A stretch of 64,000 nucleotides of DNA from positions 62,001 to 126,000 of the forward strand of contig NZ_FNIN01000002.1 of assembly GCF_900104045.1 (NCBI RefSeq). Reading direction: 5' to 3'. The stretch comes from Desulfonauticus submarinus (GTDB lineage: Bacteria > Desulfobacterota > Desulfovibrionia > Desulfovibrionales > Desulfonatronovibrionaceae). Shown here in pieces: positions 1 through 8,115 of the stretch. A program made the translations under genes and the position numbers. The notes under the pieces were generated by a model. It saw only the letters and a program-made list of their open reading frames with translations. It was not told the DNA's origin and made no database searches. Each line of letters begins with the position of its first letter. Within the stretch, counting starts at the first letter, position 1.

Positions 1-1469
1 ACTTTTTTCTCCTCAATAATAATTTGCGTTTTAAATTTATCTTCCAATTTTAGGATATTTCTCTTCTTATTATTTAATAAATATAACGCCAAGGTAGAGG
101 GGAAATCAAAAACATATTGAGATTTTTTTTCTTCACTATGACGCAAAGTAGCATAAATTTTCTTCAAACTTAACTGAGCTTGCCACTCTAAACTAGGAAG
201 AATACCTCGTCCTTGACAACAAGGACACATTTCCAAAGAAGAAGCAAAGGCAGATGTGCCCAAACGTTGACGAATAATTTGGGCCAAACCAAACCTTGAA
301 ATAGGGATAAAATCTGTCCTTGCTCTATCTTGTTTTAAACCATTTTTTAGTGTTTTTTCCACTTCTCGAATATATTTTTTGTCTTTCATTTCAATAAAAT
401 CAACAACTACCTGCCCACCAATATCTCTCAACCTAAGTTGTAAAGGAATAATTTGAGCTGCCTCTAAATTGGCCTTATAAGCCATCTCTTTAAAATTCTT
501 TTCGCCAGATATTTTTCCAGAATTTATATCAATAGCAGTCAAGGCCTCTGTATAGTCAAAAACTATTCTAGCTCCTGAAGGCAAATGGATTTCTCGGGAG
601 TAAATTTGCTCAATTTGTTCGTCTAGATCAAAACGTTCAAATAACCCTAGCCCTCCTTTAGATATGTGCAAGCGAACTAAATTTTTCTTTCTAGGAAACA
701 TCAAGGCAATGTATTCTTCTAAGCGCACTGCTACAAGTTCATGATCAACCCACACTTCTTCTATATCTTGAGTTAAATAATCTCTAACAGCTCTAAAAAT
801 TAAATCCTTTTCCTCATAAACTAAACATGGTGCTTTTTGGGTTCTTGCCTTATGTTTAATATCTTTCCATAATCTCTTTAAAAAATTTAAATCCCTCACT
901 AAACTGGCTTTTGTCTGGCCTTCACTCACTGTTCTCACAATAATACCCAAACCATCTTCTAACTCCATACTTTCTACTATTTTCTTAAGCCTTGTTCTTT
1001 CTTTAGGATCATCTATTTTTCGAGAAATACCAATATCCTCACTACCAGGAGTTAAAACAAGATATCTTCCAGGCAAAGATAAATAAGTAGTTAAATAAGC
1101 GCCTTTAGAGCCTGTAGGCTCTTTTACAACTTGAACCAATATTTCTTGTCCAGGACGCAAAACTCTATGTAGTGGAGGATATTTTTGTCTTGGCAATGGC
1201 TTTATATCTTTTTGGTAATACTCAGGATGAACTTCATCTACTTGTAAAAAGCCATTTTTTTCTGCTCCATAATTTACAAATGCAGCCTGTAAGGATGCAT
1301 CAATATTATGAATTTTACCTTTATAAATATTTCCTTTGGTTTTAGCTTGAGAAATAACTTCTACATAATATTCTTCTAAAATCCCATTTTTAGTAATTGC
1401 TACCTCAACTTCTTCTTCAGGAAGATAACTAATAAACATTTTTCTTTTTGAATCTACTTTTTTCTTCAT
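1..1469 (-). CDS. rng: Ribonuclease E/G family endoribonuclease (partial, C-terminus off window)
   Basis: Single-strand-specific endoribonuclease acting in rRNA/mRNA processing. The gene runs off the left edge, leaving about 489 readable residues. An S1-like RNA-binding region occupies roughly residues 35-130. The two metal-binding aspartates sit in AIDINSG (about residue 313) and VVVDFIEM (about residue 357), the spacing of E. coli RNase E D303/D346. A CPCCQGRG zinc-link motif follows near residue 415. There is no long N-terminal extension, so it looks more like RNase G. I chose ATG 1469 over an in-frame ATG at 1475 because the GGAG lies 6 nt before 1469 but directly touches 1475. It lies 11 nt downstream of the radical SAM gene and is probably cotranscribed. 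Confidence 0.93.
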   Translation of the reverse strand, partial: MKKKVDSKRKMFISYLPEEEVEVAITKNGILEEYYVEVISQAKTKGNIYKGKIHNIDASLQAAFVNYGAEKNGFLQVDEVHPEYYQKDIKPLPRQKYPPLHRVLRPGQEILVQVVKEPTGSKGAYLTTYLSLPGRYLVLTPGSEDIGISRKIDDPKERTRLKKIVESMELEDGLGIIVRTVSEGQTKASLVRDLNFLKRLWKDIKHKARTQKAPCLVYEEKDLIFRAVRDYLTQDIEEVWVDHELVAVRLEEYIALMFPRKKNLVRLHISKGGLGLFERFDLDEQIEQIYSREIHLPSGARIVFDYTEALTAIDINSGKISGEKNFKEMAYKANLEAAQIIPLQLRLRDIGGQVVVDFIEMKDKKYIREVEKTLKNGLKQDRARTDFIPISRFGLAQIIRQRLGTSAFASSLEMCPCCQGRGILPSLEWQAQLSLKKIYATLRHSEEKKSQYVFDFPSTLALYLLNNKKRNILKLEDKFKTQIIIEEKK

Positions 1470-1480
1470 TTTCATCTCCA

Positions 1481-2428
1481 CTATAGAATAATTTTATAGT
1501 ATTGCTCACTCGTTTCAAAATCTTTTATTAATTTAACCTTTTGTTTTAAAATAAGTTTTTCAATCTCTTTTTTGACTTCATCTTCTTGAATACTAAGCGC
1601 AACACTAATATCTTTTATTGTTTGTGGCCGTCTCTTTAAAGAGTTTAAAATAAGGAAACTTATATCCTTAATATAACGAGAACTTATATTGTCTTCATTA
1701 GTGTTAGTTGATCTTTGTCTAGTAAAAGAAAAATTTGCAAATTTTTGCCTCCATGCTTCTAATTCTAGCTTATTTAAAGGATTTTTTACATAGGTACCAG
1801 GTCTTGTTAAAGTGGTAATGTCTACTCTATCAGGTTGAAGCTTTCGCACAAATTCATAAAGTTTTTGTTTATTCCTTTCACTTGCATTAATATTTGGTAA
1901 AAGAAGAATCTCTAAGAATATTTTCCCTTTAAACATCTGTTTTAAATTTAAAAGACCACCTTCAATATTTTTTACCCCTATTTCTTTAACAGGACGATTT
2001 ATTTTTACAAATTCTTCCTCTATCGCACTATCAAAAGAAGGCAAAATAATGTCAAAAAGACTTAATTCTCTTAAAACAACTTCATTTTCTAACAGGCTAC
2101 TATTAGTCAAAATAGCTAAAGGATAATCATAACGTTTTTTTATCTCTCGAGCTAAAAAACCCATGGTTATATTTAAACAAGGTTCCCCACTTCCTCCAAA
2201 TGTTATTACCTCTGGTTTAATAGGCAATAATTTAAACCACTTTTCTAACTCATTTAAAATTAAGTCTGGATCAACATATACATCTCTTGCCAAAGTTTTA
2301 TTTTTCGTCCTGCCAACTTCACAATACAAACAATCAAAAGAACAGATCTTTTCCCCTAACAAATCAATACCTAACGACCTCCCTAATCTAGATGATTTTA
2401 CTGGACCAAAAATATATTTAAATTTCAT
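1481..2428 (-). CDS. Radical SAM protein with C-terminal winged-helix-like region
   Basis: Predicted radical S-adenosylmethionine enzyme of 315 aa. The cluster-binding cysteines are in a CxxxCxxC motif at residues 29, 33 and 36 (CSFDCLYC), followed by a GGSGEPCLN SAM-binding loop near residue 80. The overall pattern recalls the COG0731 Fe-S oxidoreductases related to TYW1/wybutosine enzymes, but the substrate cannot be read from sequence. The last 70 or so residues (SLKRRPQTIKDISVALSIQ) look like a winged helix. The gene heads a short minus-strand unit with the RNase E/G gene and is divergent from trmI. Confidence 0.85.
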   Translation of the reverse strand: MKFKYIFGPVKSSRLGRSLGIDLLGEKICSFDCLYCEVGRTKNKTLARDVYVDPDLILNELEKWFKLLPIKPEVITFGGSGEPCLNITMGFLAREIKKRYDYPLAILTNSSLLENEVVLRELSLFDIILPSFDSAIEEEFVKINRPVKEIGVKNIEGGLLNLKQMFKGKIFLEILLLPNINASERNKQKLYEFVRKLQPDRVDITTLTRPGTYVKNPLNKLELEAWRQKFANFSFTRQRSTNTNEDNISSRYIKDISFLILNSLKRRPQTIKDISVALSIQEDEVKKEIEKLILKQKVKLIKDFETSEQYYKIIL

Positions 2429-2458
2429 TTTCTCTCCCTTTCAAAAATTAATACTTAA

Positions 2459-2485
2459 ATTCTATCCAATATAATTACTTGACAA
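2459..2485 (-). promoter_or_regulatory. Candidate promoter for the radical SAM-rng unit
   Basis: On the minus strand TTGTCA (2485-2480) is followed after 15 nt by TAGAAT (2464-2459), each one mismatch from the sigma70 boxes. The spacing is short. The same intergenic stretch has TTGACA on the plus strand at 2479-2484 towards trmI, but only a poor -10 (TTTAGC at 2501-2506). Confidence 0.3.
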
Positions 2486-2537
2486 CAAGACAAACTCCTG
2501 TTTAGCGCCACCTTAAACAAAAATAAAGGAAGAAAAT

Positions 2538-3305
2538 ATGCTTAAACCTGGAACATTGGTAATGCTCGTAAGTCAAAAGGGCAAGACCTACTTTAGAGTT
2601 TTAAAAGAAGAAGGCAATTTTAACACAAATGAAGGTGTTTTATATTTTAAAGATATTCTTTGCAAAAATTTTGGCGAGGAAGTTCTTACCCATCTAGGAA
2701 AAAAGTTCTATATTCTCTGCCCCACTCTTTATGATCTTATAAAATCTGTTAAAAGAAAAACCCAAATTATTTATCCTAAAGAAATTGGTTATATTCTTCT
2801 CAAATTAAATATTGGACCAGGAGCTAAAATTATTGAGGCAGGCACAGGCTCTGGATCATTAACCACAGCACTAGCTTTTATGGTTGGAAAAGAAGGAAAA
2901 GTGTTTACTTATGAACAAAGAGAAGAATTTAGTCGTCTTGCTCAAGAGAACCTAAAAAGGACTGATCTAGAATCCAGAGTAGAATTTTTTATCCACGATA
3001 TAGCAAACGGTTTTCACCAACAAAACGTAGATGCTCTCTTCTTAGACGTAAGAACTCCTTGGGACTACCTTCCACAAGCATACAAAGCCTTAAAGCCAGG
3101 AGCAAGCATTGGTTTTTTATTACCAACCACAAATCAAGTAAGTTCTCTTCTTAGTCATTTAGAAAAAATGTCTTTTTTCCAAATAGAAGTAATCGAAATC
3201 TTACTACGTCGGTATAAACCAATACCAGAAAGGCTTAGACCAGTAGATCAAATGGTAGCACATACTGGTTTTTTAATCTTTGCCAAAAAAATAAAAAAGA
3301 CTTAA
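2538..3305 (+). CDS. trmI: tRNA (adenine-N1)-methyltransferase, TrmI/Gcd14 family
   Basis: SAM-dependent methyltransferase of 255 aa expected to methylate N1 of adenine 58 in the tRNA T-loop. An N-terminal beta-rich domain (residues 1-65) precedes the Rossmann core with motif I EAGTGSGSLT near residue 97 and an acidic strand end (FTYEQR) after it. DALFLDVRTPW near residue 170 fits the family's catalytic-site region. Length is typical. An AAGGAAG ribosome-binding site precedes ATG. It stands alone, divergent from the radical SAM gene. Confidence 0.9.
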   Translation: MLKPGTLVMLVSQKGKTYFRVLKEEGNFNTNEGVLYFKDILCKNFGEEVLTHLGKKFYILCPTLYDLIKSVKRKTQIIYPKEIGYILLKLNIGPGAKIIEAGTGSGSLTTALAFMVGKEGKVFTYEQREEFSRLAQENLKRTDLESRVEFFIHDIANGFHQQNVDALFLDVRTPWDYLPQAYKALKPGASIGFLLPTTNQVSSLLSHLEKMSFFQIEVIEILLRRYKPIPERLRPVDQMVAHTGFLIFAKKIKKT

Positions 3306-3309
3306 ATAT

Positions 3310-3323
3310 CAATATATTAAAAC
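3310..3323. repeat. 14-bp direct repeat, left copy
   Basis: CAATATATTAAAAC, five bases after the trmI stop codon. It is repeated exactly, in the same orientation, at 3598-3611. Confidence 0.7.
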
Positions 3324-3597
3324 AAAAAACTTGATTTTTCTTTCAAATTTACTATTAAAATAGATTGTTTTGGCTATTTTATAATAAAATTTTTTATGTA
3401 TATAAACCACAGGCATTAAACCTAAATATATCACGTTTAATGATTATAATTTTATACCGTAAAATTGTTGAAACATCTTAACTTTGAACTCAAAAAATAA
3501 AAATTAGCAATTTAAGGCATTTTAGTTAGCAAATATTTAACTTTATAATTTTTTATTAATTTTATTTTTTAAAAGTCAAACCCAGAACAAATTTTCA

Positions 3598-3611
3598 CAA
3601 TATATTAAAAC
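3598..3611. repeat. 14-bp direct repeat, right copy
   Basis: Second exact copy of CAATATATTAAAAC, immediately upstream of the ribosome-binding site of the gene at 3634. The two copies bracket 274 bp. Confidence 0.7.
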
Positions 3612-3633
3612 TTTTTTTGGAGGGTAAAAACAA

Positions 3634-4899
3634 ATGACTCGTAAGGATAGGACAGAAGGAATCTTAAGTAGAAAAGAAGTGTTAACTTCCCAAGAAAGAG
3701 AAAAATACTATCTATTAAAATTAAAGGATCTCTTAAATTATGCGTATCGTTATTCTGAAGATGTGAAAAAAAGATTTGATAGGGCTCAATTTTCAGTAGA
3801 AAAATTTAAAACTCTTTCAGACCTAAAACATATTCCTATATTAAAAAAGAAAGAACTGATATTCTTACAATCCATGGGGCCTAGGTTAGGAGGTTTATTA
3901 ACAAAAGATATTGGGGAATTAAAAAGGGTTTTTATGTCGCCAGGTCCCATTTTTGATCCAGAAGACAGGGAACCTGATTATTGGGGCTGGACAGAAGCAT
4001 TTTATGCTGCAGGATTCAGAAGAGGAGATATTGCTCAAATTACTTTAAATTACCATCTAACCCCTGCTGGTCTTATGTTTGAGGAACCTTTAAATAACCT
4101 TGGGTGCGCAGTAGTGCCTGCAGGACCAGGAAACACCAATATTCAATTAGAAATTATGCAAAAACTACGAGTTACTGGTTATGTAGGAACCCCAAGTTAT
4201 CTCTTACATTTAGCTCAAAAAGGTGAAGAAAAAGGTCTTAACTTAAGAAAAGATTTATTTTTAGAAGTAGCTTTTGTTACAGGAGAAAAATTCTCTGAAA
4301 AAATGCGTTCTGCCATTGAGAAAAAATTTAACCTAGTAATGCGCCAAGGTTATGGTACGGCTGATGTTGGTTGTATTGGATATGAGTGTTTCCATAAAAC
4401 AGGTCTTCATATTTCAAGTAGAGCCTATGTAGAAATATGCCACCCAGACACAGGAATTCCTTTAAAAGAAGGAGAAGTTGGAGAAGTAGTAGTCACTGTA
4501 TTTAATAAAACATATCCACTCATTAGACTTGCAACAGGCGACTTGGCCTATATAGATAATAGTCCTTGTGCTTGTGGCAGAACATCACCTAGATTAGGAA
4601 ATATTGTTGGCAGAGTAGATACCACTGCGAGAATCAAAGGAATGTTTGTATATCCACATCAAGTAGAACAGGTCATGGCCTCTTTTGAAGAAGTCAAACG
4701 CTGGCAAATAGAAGTTACCAATCCAGGTGGAATTGACGAGATGACCCTTTATATAGAAGCTAGTCAATTTACAAGAGAAGCAGATTTACTCCATGCATTT
4801 AGAGAAAAAATAAAAATAAGACCAATTTTAAAAATAGTACCTCCAGGGACTCTACCTCCTCAGATAAAGCCAATCGAGGACAAAAGAAAGTGGGATTAA
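3634..4899 (+). CDS. Phenylacetate-CoA ligase family protein (AMP-forming)
   Basis: ANL-superfamily adenylate-forming ligase of 421 aa, close to PaaK in length and layout. It would activate an aryl or related carboxylic acid with ATP and CoA. Supporting motifs are the RQGYGTADVG adenylate-binding loop (about residue 240), RLATGDLA with its ribose-binding Asp (about 300), and CACGRTSPR followed by GRVD before the C-terminal lid. PaaK-like proteins are frequent in sulfate reducers, where the real substrate is often unknown, so I do not assign phenylacetate firmly. It starts an overlapping four-gene run; the next gene begins inside its last codons. Confidence 0.85.
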   Translation: MTRKDRTEGILSRKEVLTSQEREKYYLLKLKDLLNYAYRYSEDVKKRFDRAQFSVEKFKTLSDLKHIPILKKKELIFLQSMGPRLGGLLTKDIGELKRVFMSPGPIFDPEDREPDYWGWTEAFYAAGFRRGDIAQITLNYHLTPAGLMFEEPLNNLGCAVVPAGPGNTNIQLEIMQKLRVTGYVGTPSYLLHLAQKGEEKGLNLRKDLFLEVAFVTGEKFSEKMRSAIEKKFNLVMRQGYGTADVGCIGYECFHKTGLHISSRAYVEICHPDTGIPLKEGEVGEVVVTVFNKTYPLIRLATGDLAYIDNSPCACGRTSPRLGNIVGRVDTTARIKGMFVYPHQVEQVMASFEEVKRWQIEVTNPGGIDEMTLYIEASQFTREADLLHAFREKIKIRPILKIVPPGTLPPQIKPIEDKRKWD

Positions 4900-5939
4900 G
4901 ACTACTACTTTTAATTTGTTCTATCTATTTATCTGCATGTACTCTTAGTCCCCATCTAAAACTAGATGGGGGCTATTTAAATCAACACTTAAAAAAAGCT
5001 GATTATATTTTAGTGGGAGAACGTCATACCAATAAATGCGACCACATAGTTGAAAAACTTATACTCCAACATCTCTTAAAAATAGGCCTAAAACCAACTA
5101 TTGGCCTAGAAATGATCCCAGAGCCATATCAAAAAGTACTTGATAAATTTTACGAACAAAAAATTCCTCTTAGCAAATTAGAAAAAGAACTGCATTGGAA
5201 GAAAAATTGGGGATACAATTTTTCTTATTATCTACCCATATTTAAAATAGCAAAAAAACATCGTTTACCTATAATAGCTTTAAATATTCCATCTCCTCTT
5301 GTAGTAAAGTGGTCCAAGGGAAAATCTCTATCTCCTCAAGAGCAAAACTATCTTCCTTATCGCATAATTTCAGCAAACAAAAAACAAATTGTCTATTTAA
5401 AAAAACAATTAAAACAACACCTATTTTTTGCTCCCCAAATAAAACTGAACTCCTTTCTCAAAGGCCAAGCTCTTTGGGAAAGCAAAATGGCAGAAAGAGC
5501 TTTCTGGGCATATAAAAAGTTTCATAACCCTGTTCTCATTTATATAGGATCTGGACATATAAAAAATCAATATGGTTTAATATATCGCCTAAAAATACTA
5601 CATCCAACAGCTACCATCTTTTCTTTTCTACCAGGTAAGCAAAGACAAGTTACAGAAAACATCTATATTTACAAATGTCCTTCAACTACAAAAAGTTACT
5701 TAGGCTTAAAATTAACTAAAAATTCATCTGGTCTTAAAGTAAAACAGGTACTTTTTAACAGCAAAGCTTATAAAACAGGCTTTAAAAAAGGAGATATCAT
5801 CTTAAAAATAAATAATATACCAGTTAAAAATCTTTTAGATGCTCACAAAGCATGCATGAAAAGTATTGCAAACAAATCTCCTGTTAGTTTTATTATAAAA
5901 CGCAATAACAAAATAATAATTTTACAATTGGATTTGTAA
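4890..5939 (+). CDS. ChaN-family lipoprotein with C-terminal PDZ domain
   Basis: 349-aa predicted lipoprotein. The N-terminus is a signal peptide ending in the lipobox LSAC (Cys16), so it should be lipid-anchored. Residues about 35-250 match the ChaN/DUF399 family (YILVGERHTNKCDH, IGLEMIP, YIGSGHIKNQYGL), the family of the haem-binding Campylobacter ChaN. Residues about 265-349 form a PDZ domain (LGLKL, GFKKGDIILKINN). The start is GTG within the last codons of the upstream gene, with GAGG about 10 nt before it. The stop codon overlaps the mutM ATG. Function is inferred only as envelope-localised; haem or metal binding is a family-based guess. Confidence 0.8.
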   Translation: MGLRLLLLICSIYLSACTLSPHLKLDGGYLNQHLKKADYILVGERHTNKCDHIVEKLILQHLLKIGLKPTIGLEMIPEPYQKVLDKFYEQKIPLSKLEKELHWKKNWGYNFSYYLPIFKIAKKHRLPIIALNIPSPLVVKWSKGKSLSPQEQNYLPYRIISANKKQIVYLKKQLKQHLFFAPQIKLNSFLKGQALWESKMAERAFWAYKKFHNPVLIYIGSGHIKNQYGLIYRLKILHPTATIFSFLPGKQRQVTENIYIYKCPSTTKSYLGLKLTKNSSGLKVKQVLFNSKAYKTGFKKGDIILKINNIPVKNLLDAHKACMKSIANKSPVSFIIKRNNKIIILQLDL

Positions 5940-6754
5940 TGCCTGAATTACCAGAAGTAGAAACAATAAAAAATGGTTTAAGTATTTTAAAAGGACAGTC
6001 TATTACTAAATTAAATATCCTAAGCACACATTGTTTACGTCCTAATCATAATCGCTTTCACTCTCTTAGGGGACAAGTAGTTACCAATATTAGTAGGCGA
6101 GGAAAACTTCTGATTATCCATCTTTCTTCAGGAAATTTTCTAATTTTTCATTTAAAAATGACAGGCAAACTCATTCTAGCAGACTTTCAGGATATTTTAG
6201 ACAAACATACTCATCTTGAATTTTTCTTTAAATCCAATCGTCTCTTTTTTAATGATGTAAGAAAATTTGGTTTTGTGTGTTTATTTTCTAAGCAAGAATT
6301 GCTCGAATGGAATTTTTGGAGAACTCTTGGGCCCGAACCTTTTAAAATATCATCTATAGATTTTGCTCAACAAATAAGTAAATCTAAAGCTAATATAAAG
6401 TCTCTTTTATTAAACCAAAAAATAATTGCAGGAATTGGAAATATCTATGCAGATGAAAGTTTATTTATATCCAAAATTCACCCATTAAGCAAAGCTAACA
6501 AGATTCCATTTAACATACTACAAAATTTACACAAAAATTTAATCTTTGTATTAAAAAAAGCCATCTCGTTAGGTGGAAGTTCTTTTAAAGATTACGTAAA
6601 TAGTCTTGGAAAACGGGGAAATTTTCAAGATCACTTCTTTGTTTATTCCAGGGCAGGAAAATCTTGCTATAAATGCAAAAATACTTTAAAGAAGATTAAA
6701 GTAGCAGGTCGTACTACTATAGTATGTCTTAAATGTCAGAAAAGATATGAGTAA
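5939..6754 (+). CDS. mutM: Formamidopyrimidine-DNA glycosylase (Fpg/MutM)
   Basis: Base-excision repair glycosylase/AP lyase that removes 8-oxoguanine and formamidopyrimidines. The mature N-terminus PELPEVET carries the catalytic proline and glutamate. Further family marks are LKMTGKL with the conserved lysine (about residue 57), NQKIIAGIGNIYADE in the helix-two-turn-helix region (about 165), and a C-terminal zinc finger of the form CxxC-x16-CxxC. The 271-aa length is normal. It overlaps the upstream stop by one base and the downstream diguanylate cyclase by 8 bp, so the three genes are probably translationally coupled. Confidence 0.96.
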   Translation: MPELPEVETIKNGLSILKGQSITKLNILSTHCLRPNHNRFHSLRGQVVTNISRRGKLLIIHLSSGNFLIFHLKMTGKLILADFQDILDKHTHLEFFFKSNRLFFNDVRKFGFVCLFSKQELLEWNFWRTLGPEPFKISSIDFAQQISKSKANIKSLLLNQKIIAGIGNIYADESLFISKIHPLSKANKIPFNILQNLHKNLIFVLKKAISLGGSSFKDYVNSLGKRGNFQDHFFVYSRAGKSCYKCKNTLKKIKVAGRTTIVCLKCQKRYE

Positions 6755-7832
6755 ACAAGAATTAAACCCAATAAAATCAAAAGATCTATTTTCACTATTA
6801 AAACGTTTAGACATTCAAGATAATCCTAACTGGATAGGTCTACTTCTCTTTATTCGCAACTTGATTTATTATTTCTCATCTATTCCAGATGAACAAAAAG
6901 CAGAATTACAAAAGAAATTACTATTATTTTTTAAAGAAAAAAAATTTTCTCAAGGAGATTTTTATACAGCTCTTTTAATTTTAGAAAAAGGTATTTTAGA
7001 AAATTGTAGAGATAAACTAAGTTATTTTAAAATAAAATTAGAAGAAGAGAAAAAGGTTAACAGTCAAATTTTATGTGAAATGGAAGATATTATAAAATCT
7101 CTTCTATCTGGAATTAATAATCATACTAAAAGATTAAAGAATTTTGAAACAAAAACAATTGAACAAATTGAATCCAATAACAATGCTCAACAATTAATAT
7201 CATTTATTAAGCAGCAAATTAAAAATCTTATAGAACAAAATCAGCAAGACTCAAAAGAATGGAAACAACGAGCTAAGCTTTTAGAAGAAAAAGCTCGTTA
7301 TGATTATTTGTTGCAAAACATTTTTAATAGAAGTGTATTTGATAATTATATGAAACACAAAGCCAAATTGATTGTTGAAGAAGGACGTAAATTGTCTCTT
7401 TTGATGCTTGATATTGATAAATTTAAAGTGATAAATGACAAATGGGGACATCTTGTAGGAGATGACGTTTTAAAAGCTCTAGCTAAAATAATAAAATCTC
7501 ATGCTGAAGTTTCTGGAGGAATTCCTTGTCGCTACGGAGGTGAAGAACTTGTGATTATATTTGAAGATTTAAGTGAAGAGGAAACCTATCTGAGGGCAGA
7601 AGCTTTGCGTATTGATGTAGAAAAATATATTTTTATCCCACGTACTGAAGAGGGTAAATTAGAAGACCCTCTGCACTTTACTGTAAGTATCGGTGTTGCA
7701 GAAATGAGTAAAAATGATTCTCCCAGTGACTTAATAGGAAAAGCAGATAAAGCTCTTTATGCTGCCAAAACAACTGGCAGAAATCAGGTCAAACGATATT
7801 CTGAGGTAGCTTGCGATTACAATCCTTCTTAA
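6747..7832 (+). CDS. Diguanylate cyclase (GGDEF domain) with N-terminal coiled-coil region
   Basis: Predicted cytoplasmic enzyme making cyclic di-GMP from two GTP. The C-terminal GGDEF domain (about residues 190-355) has the active-site motif RYGGEEL and the metal-binding MLDIDKFK. The N-terminal 185 residues have no transmembrane segment and are predicted helical/coiled coil, with no sensory domain that I recognise. The four residues where an RxxD inhibitory site would lie read VSGG, so product inhibition at the usual I-site is unlikely. It is the last gene of the overlapping four-gene run and ends 7 bp from a convergent gene. Confidence 0.9.
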   Translation: MSKQELNPIKSKDLFSLLKRLDIQDNPNWIGLLLFIRNLIYYFSSIPDEQKAELQKKLLLFFKEKKFSQGDFYTALLILEKGILENCRDKLSYFKIKLEEEKKVNSQILCEMEDIIKSLLSGINNHTKRLKNFETKTIEQIESNNNAQQLISFIKQQIKNLIEQNQQDSKEWKQRAKLLEEKARYDYLLQNIFNRSVFDNYMKHKAKLIVEEGRKLSLLMLDIDKFKVINDKWGHLVGDDVLKALAKIIKSHAEVSGGIPCRYGGEELVIIFEDLSEEETYLRAEALRIDVEKYIFIPRTEEGKLEDPLHFTVSIGVAEMSKNDSPSDLIGKADKALYAAKTTGRNQVKRYSEVACDYNPS

Positions 7833-7839
7833 CACATGA

Positions 7840-8112
7840 TTATTCTTCTTTCTTCCAATCTTTCAAAACTGCTTTTGCCACAACAATATCATAAAGCTTT
7901 AAAGGATTATCCTTTCCTTTATAAAGCTTTACTGCATTTTTTATAATTTCTAAATCTAACCAACCATGTTCTTCCCACACATGTGGATAATCTCTATGCC
8001 ATAGTCTAAATTCTATTTGACCATCCTCATTTTCTCGCACATACATTCTTTCTCGTTTATCCAAAGGATTAGGATAATAAAATGGTCCCTGGGGCACCTT
8101 ATTTGTTGCCAC
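7840..8112 (-). CDS. Small conserved-looking hypothetical protein, 90 aa
   Basis: A soluble 90-aa protein rich in aromatic and charged residues, including WHRDYPHVWEEHGWLDLE. I recognise no domain, transmembrane segment or signal peptide. The compact globular composition and a start 3 bp after the thrC stop support a real gene at the end of the thrC unit. An AAGGAGG ribosome-binding site lies within the end of thrC. Function unknown. Confidence 0.75.
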   Translation of the reverse strand: MATNKVPQGPFYYPNPLDKRERMYVRENEDGQIEFRLWHRDYPHVWEEHGWLDLEIIKNAVKLYKGKDNPLKLYDIVVAKAVLKDWKKEE

Positions 8113-8115
8113 TTT

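Larger units (their letters stand above)
3306..3633. other. AT-rich intergenic region without a gene
   Basis: About 330 bp of very AT-rich sequence between trmI and the phenylacetate-CoA-ligase-like gene. I find no ORF of note, no terminator hairpin with a U-run and no convincing paired -35/-10. Its one clear structure is a 14-bp direct repeat at its two ends. A TTTGGAGG ribosome-binding site lies just before the next gene. Confidence 0.6.

Noticed and set aside
2163-2474. 103-codon plus-strand frame over the radical SAM gene
   Set aside because: Antisense shadow of a well-supported gene; no recognisable protein character or domain.
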